This document shows positions 50,245 through 58,325 of a stretch of DNA of 64,000 nt, piece after piece. The position numbers and the translations under genes were made by a program. The notes under the pieces are model-generated. The model was given only the letters and a program-made list of their open reading frames with translations. It searched no databases and was not told the DNA's origin. Position 1 is the stretch's first letter, and each line of letters begins with the position of its first letter. The stretch comes from JBCBDX01 sp038529265 (GTDB taxonomy: Bacteria; Pseudomonadota; Alphaproteobacteria; Rhizobiales; Rhizobiaceae). The stretch spans positions 124,001-188,000 of the forward strand of contig JBCBDX010000001.1 in assembly GCA_038529265.1 (NCBI GenBank). Direction: 5' to 3'.

Positions 50245-51517
50245 TCTGGATCGCGAAAGGCTCGCGCATTTTGCCAGCGCTTGGCGCGCGGTCTTGATCA
50301 CTATTGGCCTTGTTGTCCTATGGCTTTCGTTCGAACCCTTTAGTGGCGGGCAAGAATATGAGTCCGGTGGCTCCTTGATCAACCAGCTTGGGTACACCGG
50401 CCTGACGGGTCTGACGCTGTTGACCCTATTGACATGTTCCCATCCGGCATTTCTGTTCCGCTTGCTTTCAACGCCTTGGCTGCTGCTTTTTACCTGGGTT
50501 CTCATAGCCGGAATTGTGATCAGTCCGGAAGGTGACGACGCAGCGCGTGGCGCAGTTTTCTCAGTTATCGTGGCAATCATGGCAGCATGCTTGGTCGCAT
50601 GTGCGCCATCGGAGAGAGCGCTGGTGAGGGCGCTGACCATCGCATCTGGTTTGCTCTTGTTCTTATCTTATGCAGGTCTCTTTGGCTTGCCGAACGCCTC
50701 GATTCATACAGCGGCGGAAGCAGAGCCACAGCATTCCGGCCTTTGGCGCGGCGTGTTCGTACACAAAAATGTCGCTGGCCCTGTAATGGCGAGCCTGTTG
50801 TTTGTTGGTCTTTACGTCATGCGCAGAGGTCAAGCCATCTTCGGTTTCATTATTGCGTTGGGCGCATTTGTCTTCGTTTACAAAACCGGCTCCAAAACAA
50901 GCCTTGCGCTTGCTCCATTGGTCATATTAGCGATCCTGGCCCCCGGTGTGTTGGGCCTTCGTAGCATTGTTCCGTTGATAGCCATTGCCGCCATTGTAAG
51001 CGCGCACGCTTTGACAATAGGAACCGTCTATTTTGATGATCTTGACGCCATTGTCCGTCTCATAAGTCCCGACACTACGTTCACCGGGCGCACTGAGATT
51101 TGGGCGTTTGCGAAAGACTATCTGTGGGAATACCCCATAACCGGGTTCGGCTTCGGTGGATTTTGGGGCACACCATTCGTTCTTGGTGCTGAGCAGCCCT
51201 TTGACAGGGTCTGGGACCCAAGAGGGATTGTCCACGGCCATAATGGCTTCCTCGATGCGCTTCTGCTCTTCGGCTTGCCTGGGCTCTTATTGCTTATTTG
51301 GGTCACCACTGTCGCACCCGCCATTCAATACGCGCGCGCGCCCCGCATGCCGGCCAATAATGCTCTCAATGATCTGCTGTTAATGATCGTTTTATTTGCG
51401 GTACTGAATGCGTCGCTGGAGAGTTTTTTCTTCAATCGTGCCGATCCCGTTTGGCTAACGCTGGTTTTCGCTCTCTTTGGGCTACGCATGTCTTCGCGCT
51501 TTTCGATCACCAGATAG
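50216..51517 (+). CDS. O-antigen ligase / polymerase-family membrane protein
   Basis: The 433-residue protein has about ten to twelve hydrophobic spans and the periplasmic loop typical of the Wzy_C/WaaL family, with TFTGRTEIWAFAKDYLWEYP followed by GFGFGGFWGTPFVLG and VHGHNGFLDALLLFGLPGLL; the conserved G-R-x-x-I/L-W and H-N-x-F/Y motifs are characteristic. It probably polymerises or ligates polysaccharide chains on the periplasmic face. The ATG at 50216 (GGA upstream) lies inside the end of the GT2 gene, so the two are co-translated; an in-frame start at 50174 is less likely. Confidence 0.87.
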   Translation: MSSIETQAINLDRERLAHFASAWRAVLITIGLVVLWLSFEPFSGGQEYESGGSLINQLGYTGLTGLTLLTLLTCSHPAFLFRLLSTPWLLLFTWVLIAGIVISPEGDDAARGAVFSVIVAIMAACLVACAPSERALVRALTIASGLLLFLSYAGLFGLPNASIHTAAEAEPQHSGLWRGVFVHKNVAGPVMASLLFVGLYVMRRGQAIFGFIIALGAFVFVYKTGSKTSLALAPLVILAILAPGVLGLRSIVPLIAIAAIVSAHALTIGTVYFDDLDAIVRLISPDTTFTGRTEIWAFAKDYLWEYPITGFGFGGFWGTPFVLGAEQPFDRVWDPRGIVHGHNGFLDALLLFGLPGLLLLIWVTTVAPAIQYARAPRMPANNALNDLLLMIVLFAVLNASLESFFFNRADPVWLTLVFALFGLRMSSRFSITR

Positions 51518-51586
51518 TCGCCTTTCCATCGCGCGCCAGACTGTCTATTGGCGTGGCTTTATTGGATTGGGTTTGGGAACATCGCA

Positions 51587-52414
51587 ATGAGCCTACAGGC
51601 GCAAATCATTCTGGTCGGTTGCGGGAATATGGGTTTTGCCATGTTGACCGGCTGGTTGGACAGACAAGCTGTTGAGCCAGGCGCTGTTTGGGTTGTTGAA
51701 CCAACAGAAGAACTGCGTACAAGGGCTGATCAGTTGGGCGTTCACACTGTTGCTGATGAAGGTGAATTGCCCGCTGAATTGACCGCACGTATCTTGCTCT
51801 TTGCGGTCAAGCCACAGCTGATGGACAAGGTATTGCCTGCCTATGCCGGGCTTGTTGAGCGTTGTAATCCGGCAATTTCAAGCGTTGCAGCAGGAATTGG
51901 CATAAGCCGCTTCGAAGCCGCATACGGCAGCAACCGCGCCGTCATTCGTGTGATGCCAAATACACCATCTGCCATCGGTCAGGGCATGATGGTGATCTGT
52001 GCAAACGCGCAGGTAAGTCAGGCACAACTCGATTTCGTCCATTTGCTGATGGAAGCAAGTGGCAGAGCGGCAATCATCGACGATGAAGCGCTGATGGACG
52101 CGGTCACCGCTGTCTCAGGTTCCGGCCCTTCGTATCTTTTCCATATGATTGAAGCCTTGCGTGAGGCGGCCGTAAGGGCAGGACTGCCAAATGCGCTGGC
52201 TCATGAACTGGCGATGCAAACCATCGTTGGCGCAGCAAATTACGCCGAAGCCGCAAGTGATGATGTTGCAAAATTGCGCGAACAGGTGACCAGCCCTAAT
52301 GGAACCACAGCGGCAGCACTTGATGTGCTGATGCGTGAACATGACGGCATGACCAGTCTGCTAACCGAGGCTGTAGAGGCCGCTCGGAAAAGATCAGAAG
52401 AACTCGGTGGTTGA
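51587..52414 (+). CDS. proC: Pyrroline-5-carboxylate reductase
   Basis: The 275-residue enzyme makes L-proline from pyrroline-5-carboxylate with NAD(P)H. Motifs are IILVGCGNMGFAMLTGW at the N-terminus, the VIRVMPNTPSAIGQGM core and the helix-rich C-terminus ALMDAVTAVSGSGPSYLFHM, EALREAAVRAGLP and LREQVTSPNGTT. The open frame reaches upstream to 51548; GGGA precedes the ATG at 51587, giving the usual family length. It stands between the polysaccharide genes and the liv operon, with 71 bases before livG. Confidence 0.95.
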   Translation: MSLQAQIILVGCGNMGFAMLTGWLDRQAVEPGAVWVVEPTEELRTRADQLGVHTVADEGELPAELTARILLFAVKPQLMDKVLPAYAGLVERCNPAISSVAAGIGISRFEAAYGSNRAVIRVMPNTPSAIGQGMMVICANAQVSQAQLDFVHLLMEASGRAAIIDDEALMDAVTAVSGSGPSYLFHMIEALREAAVRAGLPNALAHELAMQTIVGAANYAEAASDDVAKLREQVTSPNGTTAAALDVLMREHDGMTSLLTEAVEAARKRSEELGG

Positions 52415-52485
52415 CCTGAGGCGTACGGCGTTGCACTAGCCCGCAAATTGCGCTTTGGTGAGCGTGGGTCTGGCGTTGGTTTGCA

Positions 52486-53277
52486 ATGATTGAAGTTAAG
52501 TCGGTTTCTAAGAGTTTTGGCGGTGTGAAAGCGGTCAACGACACCTCGCTGACCATCGAAAAAGGCTCGATAACCGGTCTCATTGGTCCCAACGGCGCTG
52601 GAAAGACAACACTCTTCAACATCATCGCTGGAAATATCAAGCCGACAAGCGGGCAGATATTGCTGGACGGGGATGATGTTACCGGCTTTGATCCGCATGA
52701 GTTGTTCGCTGAAGGTCTTCTTCGCACATTCCAGTTGGCTCACGAATTTTCCACGCTCACCGTTCTTGAAAACCTGATGATGGTTCCGGGCGGCCAAGCC
52801 GGCGAAAGCCTTATGAGTGCTTGGCTATCGTGGGGTGAGGTGCGCAGGCAGGAACAGGAAATCCGCGGACGCGCGCAAGATGTGATTGATTTCTTGAACT
52901 TGACCCATCTGACCAATGAGCTTGCGGGCAATCTTTCGGGTGGTCAAAAAAAGCTTGTCGAGCTTGGTCGGACGATGATGGTCGATGCCAAAATAGTGTT
53001 GCTTGATGAAGTTGGGGCAGGGGTCAATCGCACGCTACTGAACGACATAGGCGACGCCATTGTGCGCCTCAACAAGGAGCGTGGCTACACATTTTGCATG
53101 ATTGAGCACGATATGGATTTCATAGGACGTCTTTGCGATCCGGTAATCGTCATGGCGGAGGGATCGGTGCTGGCAACCGGCACCGCCGAAGAAGTGAAAA
53201 ATAATGAGGCGGTCATCGAAGCCTATCTGGGGCGCGGTGTAAAAGCCAAGAAAACAGATGCGGAGGCAGTCAGCTAA
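52486..53277 (+). CDS. livG: Branched-chain amino acid ABC transporter, ATP-binding protein LivG
   Basis: The 263-residue ATPase energises uptake of leucine, isoleucine, valine or related amino acids. Walker A is GPNGAGKTTLF (about 35-45), the signature is NLSGGQKKLVELGRTMM, Walker B IVLLDEVGAGVN, and the H-loop histidine is in CMIEHDMDFIG. The C-terminal extension that follows (VLATGTAEEVKNNEAVIEAY) is typical of LivG. Its stop codon overlaps the livF start by one base. Confidence 0.95.
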   Translation: MIEVKSVSKSFGGVKAVNDTSLTIEKGSITGLIGPNGAGKTTLFNIIAGNIKPTSGQILLDGDDVTGFDPHELFAEGLLRTFQLAHEFSTLTVLENLMMVPGGQAGESLMSAWLSWGEVRRQEQEIRGRAQDVIDFLNLTHLTNELAGNLSGGQKKLVELGRTMMVDAKIVLLDEVGAGVNRTLLNDIGDAIVRLNKERGYTFCMIEHDMDFIGRLCDPVIVMAEGSVLATGTAEEVKNNEAVIEAYLGRGVKAKKTDAEAVS

Positions 53278-53978
53278 TGTATCTGGTCGGCGAAGGCATG
53301 ACGGGTGGTTACGGTGCCCAGGACATTCTCCATGAATGTTCAATTGGCGTCGACAAAGGCGAGATCGTTGTGATTGTCGGGCCCAATGGTGCGGGCAAAT
53401 CAACCGCCATGAAAGCCATGCTCGGCATGCTGACAGTTCGCATCGGTGCTGTGAAACTTAATGGCAAAGACATCACCAAGCTGACGCCCCAAGCGCGCGT
53501 AAATGAGGGTATCGCCTTCGTCCCACAAACCCACAATGTGTTCGCTGGCATGAGCGTTCAGGAAAATCTGGAGATGGGAGCCTATCTGCGTCGCGATGAT
53601 TTTCGTGGAACGATGGAACAGGTCTTTGAACTATTTCCGATTCTGAAGGAAAAACGGAACCAATATGCTGGTGAACTTTCAGGGGGCCAACGCCAGCAGG
53701 TGGCCGTTGGTCGCGCCCTGATGACCCAGCCTTCGGTTCTGATGCTTGATGAACCAACCGCTGGTGTTTCTCCCATCGTGATGGATGAGCTTTTTGACCG
53801 CATTATCGAAGTTCGTAACACAGGCATCGCCATATTGATGGTCGAGCAAAACGCGCGTCAGGCACTTGAGATTGCTGACCGTGGCTACGTGTTGGTGGGT
53901 GGGCGCAATTGGCGCGAAGGCACAGGCGAGGAACTGCTGGCTAATCCCGAAGTGCGCAAGAGCTTTCTCGGAGGTTGA
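53277..53978 (+). CDS. livF: Branched-chain amino acid ABC transporter, ATP-binding protein LivF
   Basis: The 233-residue second ATPase subunit shows Walker A in GPNGAGKSTAMK, the signature ELSGGQRQQVAVGRALM, Walker B VLMLDEPTAGVSP and the switch region MVEQNARQALEIADRGYVL characteristic of LivF. The EPTAGVSP sequence differs from LivG's GAGVN, as usual between the two subunits. It starts within the livG stop (TAATG) and is followed after three bases by an unexpected gene for an exported protein. Confidence 0.95.
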   Translation: MYLVGEGMTGGYGAQDILHECSIGVDKGEIVVIVGPNGAGKSTAMKAMLGMLTVRIGAVKLNGKDITKLTPQARVNEGIAFVPQTHNVFAGMSVQENLEMGAYLRRDDFRGTMEQVFELFPILKEKRNQYAGELSGGQRQQVAVGRALMTQPSVLMLDEPTAGVSPIVMDELFDRIIEVRNTGIAILMVEQNARQALEIADRGYVLVGGRNWREGTGEELLANPEVRKSFLGG

Positions 53979-53981
53979 CGC

Positions 53982-54395
53982 ATGTTTGCTGGTAGCCGGT
54001 ACATATGTGTAGTGTTGGGTGGCTTAGCTGTCGCGGTTGGCTCGTCTCATGCCCAAAGCAGCTTCTTGGGCATGACATGCGAGATGACCAAAATGTGTGA
54101 CGGGCAAACCGAAAACTGCATGAATGCCGATTGGCGTTTCGACGTAAACGCCGGTGCCAGCGGCTTTCCAGAAACCATATCTTGGGGCGATGGCTATTTA
54201 TTGCCCGATGTTGTGGAACCCGACATCAACGCAATCATGTTTGGCAGCACCGATGCAGGAACACGCACAAGCTACATGTTTGTTTTGGAGCGTTCCGGCA
54301 AAACATCCGGGGTCTATGTTTCAAAAGACCCACGTGACGAAGGTATGTTCAAACTGTCGAACATCTACTTTGGAAAATGCGAGGAACTGCGTTGA
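53982..54395 (+). CDS. Exported cysteine-containing protein of unknown function in the liv operon
   Basis: The 137-residue product has a signal peptide (YICVVLGGLAVAVGSSHA, then QSSFLG). The mature part has four cysteines, three close together (GMTCEMTKMCDGQTENCMNA) and one near the end (FGKCEELR), suggesting two disulfides in the periplasm. The rest is predicted beta-rich (WRFDVNAGASGFPETISWGD, TSYMFVLERSGKTSGVYVSK). I do not recognise a family. The stop overlaps the livH start (TGATG), so it is expressed as part of the transporter operon; whether it acts with the transporter is not shown. Confidence 0.8.
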   Translation: MFAGSRYICVVLGGLAVAVGSSHAQSSFLGMTCEMTKMCDGQTENCMNADWRFDVNAGASGFPETISWGDGYLLPDVVEPDINAIMFGSTDAGTRTSYMFVLERSGKTSGVYVSKDPRDEGMFKLSNIYFGKCEELR

Positions 54396-55432
54396 TGGAG
54401 ACCGGTGCTCTACCTGAATTGACCGATATCCTCAACGCGCTCGTTTTGATGACAAACTTTGTCTTTGTACCGGCGCTGACATACGGTTCTCAATTGGCGC
54501 TTGGCGCGCTTGGCGTTACACTCGTTTTCGGCATCTTGCGGTTTGCCAACTTCGCGCATGGTGACCTGATGGCCTTCGGTACAACGATGGTGATCTTGTT
54601 GACCTGGTTCTTGCAGGCGCAAGGCATCTCGGCTGGCCCGTTACCAACTGCACTGATCGCATTGGTTCCGGCGATCATCCTCACCGCGATTGCAGCGATT
54701 GCCATTGATAAATCGGTCTTCTCTTTCTACCGCAAGCGCCGCGCGGCACCTGTTGTTCTGGTGATCTCGTCGGTTGGCGTTATGTTCATGTTGTCAGCGA
54801 TCGTCCGCTTTATCATGGGCACAGATGACCGTCGTTTTACCGACGGCGAACGCTTTCTTGTTCGCGCTCGCGATTTTCGAGAGTGGAGCGGATTGCAGGA
54901 AGTGCTGGCCATCCAGACAACGCAGGCAATCACTGTTGTTGTCGCCATTATCGTTGTGATCATGCTCTTCGCGTTCCTCAACTATTCCCGAATGGGCAAG
55001 GCGATGCGTGCCTACTCGGACAATGAGGATTTGGCGCTCCTGTCTGGTATCAATCCAGACCGCGTGGTACTGGTGACTTGGATCATTGCGGCTGCTCTTG
55101 CCACGATCGCTGGCGCCCTCTACGGGCTCGACAAGAGCTTCAAGCCGTTCACCTATTTCCAACTCTTACTACCCATCTTCGCCGCAGCTATTTTGGGCGG
55201 AATTGGCCAACCGGTAGGTGCAGTCGTTGGCGGCTATGTTGTGGCCTTTTCAGAGGTCATGGTGACTTACGCCTACAAGCGTTTTGTCACGCATCTTGTG
55301 CCAGAGGAGTTTGCACCACAGGGCCTGCTCCAGTTCCTTTCGACAGATTATAAATTTGCTGTCTCCTTTATCATCCTTGTGCTTGTCCTTCTTATAAGGC
55401 CAACCGGCATATTCCGCGGAAAGGTCATTTAG
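54395..55432 (+). CDS. livH: Branched-chain amino acid ABC transporter, permease LivH
   Basis: The 345-residue inner-membrane permease has about eight to nine spans, beginning with LGALGVTLVFGILRFANFAH and GDLMAFGTTMVILLTWFL. LLLPIFAAAILGGIGQPVGA and the conserved loop MRAYSDNEDLALLSGINPDR are typical of LivH. It is somewhat longer than the E. coli protein because of the loop before TDDRRFTDGERFLVRAR. The ATG overlaps the stop of the exported unknown, with GAGGAA as ribosome site; an upstream frame start at 54377 is less likely. Confidence 0.94.
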   Translation: METGALPELTDILNALVLMTNFVFVPALTYGSQLALGALGVTLVFGILRFANFAHGDLMAFGTTMVILLTWFLQAQGISAGPLPTALIALVPAIILTAIAAIAIDKSVFSFYRKRRAAPVVLVISSVGVMFMLSAIVRFIMGTDDRRFTDGERFLVRARDFREWSGLQEVLAIQTTQAITVVVAIIVVIMLFAFLNYSRMGKAMRAYSDNEDLALLSGINPDRVVLVTWIIAAALATIAGALYGLDKSFKPFTYFQLLLPIFAAAILGGIGQPVGAVVGGYVVAFSEVMVTYAYKRFVTHLVPEEFAPQGLLQFLSTDYKFAVSFIILVLVLLIRPTGIFRGKVI

Positions 55433-55436
55433 CACC

Positions 55437-56888
55437 ATGGCTGATGCAACCATGAACGCTGCCCACGAGACCGAGGCATCAAAGGAAACCATGCCCAAGC
55501 CTGCTGCACGCGCGGAACAGCAGGTGTCGCCGTTGCGTGCGCCGATTGCTTTCTTGTTCATGGGCGCGGTGCTGGTGGCAACCGCATGGTTCCAGTCGCC
55601 AGCCGTGGCGCTCGCGATCCTCAATATGAGTCTTGTCTCAGCCGTCATGGCAATGGGTCTAAACCTGCAATGGGGTTATGCTGGTTTGTTTAATGCCGGC
55701 GTCATGGCGTTCACCGCTTTGGGTGGGGTATCCGCTGTTTTGATTTCGCACCCGCCTGTTGCGGAAGCCGTTTTTGCCGGTGGTCGCCCCATGGCGCTGG
55801 CCGTGTTGATTCTCATTGGCGTGATTGCAACGCTCGCTTTTGTTGCAAGCAACACACGCGGCAAGCTCAAAGGCTTTCTTGTATTTGCAACATTGATCGT
55901 TGCCTACTTTCTCCTGCGTCCCACATTTGGGGCAGGTACGTCTGCCATCGAAGCTGTGGATCCTGCGCGCACGGGCTTTATGGGCGGTTTGGGCCTGCCG
56001 ATCACTTTTTCTTGGTTGGCTGGTGGTTTGCTTGCCGCTTGCGTTGCTTGGCTGATCGGCAAGATTTCGCTCGGATTACGCGCTGACTATCTAGCTATCG
56101 CAACGCTGGGCATTTCTGAAATCGTCATTGCCGTGTTGAAAAATGAGGATTGGCTCGCTCGCGGGGTCAAAAACGTTACTGGCTTGCCACGCTGGCCGGT
56201 GCCCTACGAAATTGAGATTCAGACTCAGCAGTGGTTTATCGACCTTACAGCGCAGGTATATGGAGGCCAGCTTGAGGGGCTTGAAGGTCCTGCGTTGGAG
56301 GAAGCTTTGCGGCCTTTGGTCATCGAGTTCTCCGGCCATTTCGTGAAGCTTTGCTATGCGGGCATGTTCACCATTGTCGTGCTGATCATTTTGGCGCTCC
56401 TGGTACGAGCGCTGAACTCCCCTTGGGGCCGTATGATGCGTGCCATTCGAGACAATGAAGAAGCCGCAGCAGCGATGGGCAAGAACATCAAGAAACGACA
56501 CTTGCAAGTCTTCGTTCTCGGCTCTGCAATCATTGGCGTTGCCGGTGCGATGATGACGACGCTCGACGGTCAGTTTACTCCGGGTACTTACAACCCGCTC
56601 CGCTTTACCTTTTTGATTTGGGTAATGGTGATTGTTGGCGGTTCAGGCAACAATCTGGGCGCTGTTCTTGGCGGCTTTATCGTCTGGTTCACATGGGTTC
56701 AGGCTGAGCCTGCCGGCGCATGGATCGTCCAGCAGGTGACTGCCAACATGGATCCTGCCGATCCGCTGTATCAGCATCTGCAGGATATTGCGGCCCCATT
56801 CCGACTGTTCGTCATGGGGCTGGTTTTGTTGATCGTCTTGCGCTTCTCGCCCAAAGGCGTTCTGCCAGAGAAAGTCCGGCACAGCTGA
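55437..56888 (+). CDS. livM: Branched-chain amino acid ABC transporter, permease LivM
   Basis: The 483-residue permease has about ten hydrophobic spans and an Ala/Glu-rich cytoplasmic N-terminus of about 30 residues. The core shows MGLNLQWGYAGLFNAGVMAF, the ADYLAIATLGISEIVIAVLK helix, the EAA-like loop MMRAIRDNEEAAAAMGKNIK and ILLVI-type end LFVMGLVLLIVLRFSPKG. A loop between spans of about 70 residues (around 235-315, NEDWLARGVKNVTGLPRWPV onward) is larger than usual. It begins four bases after livH and is convergent with the SNase-like gene, with three bases between stops. Confidence 0.93.
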   Translation: MADATMNAAHETEASKETMPKPAARAEQQVSPLRAPIAFLFMGAVLVATAWFQSPAVALAILNMSLVSAVMAMGLNLQWGYAGLFNAGVMAFTALGGVSAVLISHPPVAEAVFAGGRPMALAVLILIGVIATLAFVASNTRGKLKGFLVFATLIVAYFLLRPTFGAGTSAIEAVDPARTGFMGGLGLPITFSWLAGGLLAACVAWLIGKISLGLRADYLAIATLGISEIVIAVLKNEDWLARGVKNVTGLPRWPVPYEIEIQTQQWFIDLTAQVYGGQLEGLEGPALEEALRPLVIEFSGHFVKLCYAGMFTIVVLIILALLVRALNSPWGRMMRAIRDNEEAAAAMGKNIKKRHLQVFVLGSAIIGVAGAMMTTLDGQFTPGTYNPLRFTFLIWVMVIVGGSGNNLGAVLGGFIVWFTWVQAEPAGAWIVQQVTANMDPADPLYQHLQDIAAPFRLFVMGLVLLIVLRFSPKGVLPEKVRHS

Positions 56889-56891
56889 GGC

Positions 56892-57368
56892 CTATTGTGC
56901 CGAACTGATTTCGCGCCTCCAGATCCCTTGTCCGAGCGCCTCGGCTTCGATCTCCTCAAAAATATACTGGTCTCCGATGGACCGGTCGGGCAAAGCCCAG
57001 CCCGTTCGTACCATGCGGGCGCCGATATCGCGTCCCTGAAAATCTCTGCAGCGGACTGCTTCCATGTCGCCATATTGGCCCATACGCATGCAGGTCAGAA
57101 AGCTGGATGCATAGAGTTCGAGAACGTCCCGTGCTTTTTCGGTGCATGCAACTTGCATCGTTGCTTCAATGCAGATGCGTTCGTCTTGCGGTGGCGAAAT
57201 AGCAAAGACGCGAAACATCGTTCCCTTGCCATCTTGCAAGGTGGCACCATCCACGGCGTCTGGATGTGAAAGATAGAGTGTAGTGTCTTTTGCGCCTGCA
57301 ACAGTGGCCACCAACAAGGCAGCAAATAAAACCGTCTGGCGCAGGACATCCCGTCCCTTTTTTATCAT
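56892..57368 (-). CDS. Exported SNase-fold protein, catalytically degenerate (copy 1)
   Basis: The 158-residue protein has a signal peptide (TVLFAALLVATVAGA, then KDTTLYL) and a thermonuclease/SNase-like domain: DAVDGATLQDGKGTMFRVFA, DFQGRDIGARMVRTGWALP and IFEEIEAEALGQGIWR. In active members the first stretch reads DGDTL and the next GIDAPE, supplying catalytic Asp and Glu; here these are DGATL and AISPPQ, so nuclease activity is unlikely. Five cysteines in the mature part (RICIEA, VACTEKA, FLTCMRM, RCRDF) suggest a disulfide-stabilised secreted domain. AGGAGG gives a strong ribosome site. It has a divergent paralogue next door at 57578. Confidence 0.78.
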   Translation of the reverse strand: MIKKGRDVLRQTVLFAALLVATVAGAKDTTLYLSHPDAVDGATLQDGKGTMFRVFAISPPQDERICIEATMQVACTEKARDVLELYASSFLTCMRMGQYGDMEAVRCRDFQGRDIGARMVRTGWALPDRSIGDQYIFEEIEAEALGQGIWRREISSAQ

Positions 57369-57577
57369 TTTGATCCTCCTTCAACCGCGCAGGCCCCCGG
57401 ATGGATCATTTGACGCTCAGCCCTCCCAAACTGGGCGTCATGTAACTTTTGCAACGTAATTGACTCAAAAAGCGCTGCGCAGTTGTAACATAGATCAGCT
57501 TATTCGCTCGTTTCGTCAATCCTTCATGGTCGACACAAAATCATGCCCACAACATGACTTGCTGCAGTGCATGATCT

Positions 57578-58054
57578 TCAGCGGATCGAAAAGCGGCCAC
57601 TCCACATGCCGTTTTTCCGAGCTTCAGCTTCCAGCTCTTCAAATACATAAACCTGGCTCATCTCGCGGTCAGGTACAGCCCAGCCAGCGCGAACGAGCCG
57701 TGATCCAAGATCACGGTTTGCAAAGTCGTAGCAGCGCACAAGCTCAATACCGTCTTCGTCGATACCGCCTTTCTGGCAATTAAGCATGCCGCTAGCGTAA
57801 TGCTCCAAAGTGCTCCGAGCACGCTTCCCGCACTCATATTTTGTGCCATCTGCATCTTCACAGACAGCATCTATAGAAGGCGCCCGAACCGCAAAAAGAC
57901 GATAAACGTTGCCTGAATCATCTTCGAGCGTCCGACCATCGACAACATCGGGGCTAGACATGAAAAGGTTGTTTGATTCAGCGGCACTACCGCTGGTGCC
58001 CAATGACAAAAGTACCACGCCAATGGTGAGGGAATACAAGGTGTTCTTTGGCAA
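57578..58054 (-). CDS. Exported SNase-fold protein, catalytically degenerate (copy 2)
   Basis: A 158-residue paralogue of the preceding protein: signal peptide (TLYSLTIGVVLLSLGTSGSA), then PDVVDGRTLEDDSGNVYRLF, AVRAPSIDAVCEDADG, DFANRDLGSRLVRAGWAVP and VFEELEAEARKNGMWSG. The catalytic positions of SNase (second Asp of DGDT, Asp and Glu of GIDAPE) are Arg, Arg and Ser here, while the arginine of YRLF and the GWA core are kept. The two copies share layout and the D-G-x-T-L and R-x-G-W-A cores but differ widely otherwise, so the duplication is old. The start is TTG with AAGGAG six bases before. Confidence 0.77.
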   Translation of the reverse strand: MPKNTLYSLTIGVVLLSLGTSGSAAESNNLFMSSPDVVDGRTLEDDSGNVYRLFAVRAPSIDAVCEDADGTKYECGKRARSTLEHYASGMLNCQKGGIDEDGIELVRCYDFANRDLGSRLVRAGWAVPDREMSQVYVFEELEAEARKNGMWSGRFSIR

Positions 58055-58267
58055 AACAGTCTCCTTGGTGTGGCCGCTTTGGAATGTCAGACTGAATTGT
58101 CAGACACACGCGGAGCTCCAGAGACACGGACTAAAACGCTAAAATATTCCGATGCTTTGATGCACCTTCCGAAGCTTTTCCACAATATGACAGAACGATG
58201 ACACACTTAATGTGACTGTCAACACCAATGGCCAAAAAAGATTAGTCGAATAATGATTAATCAAATG

Positions 58268-58299
58268 AAAAAATAAAACCGGCGCCCTAAGGCGCCGGT
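58268..58299 (-). terminator. Rho-independent terminator of livJ
   Basis: ACCGGCGCC and GGCGCCGGT form a perfect 9-bp G-C-rich stem with a CTAA loop (TTAG on the minus strand), followed on the minus strand by TTTTATTTTTT. It lies 26 bases after the livJ stop. The rest of the 270-base gap between livJ and the SNase-like gene at 58054 is AT-rich and holds nothing further that I can see except the expected promoter of that gene. Confidence 0.9.
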
Positions 58300-58325
58300 C
58301 GGATATTCCCAAGTTTTGCAGGAAA

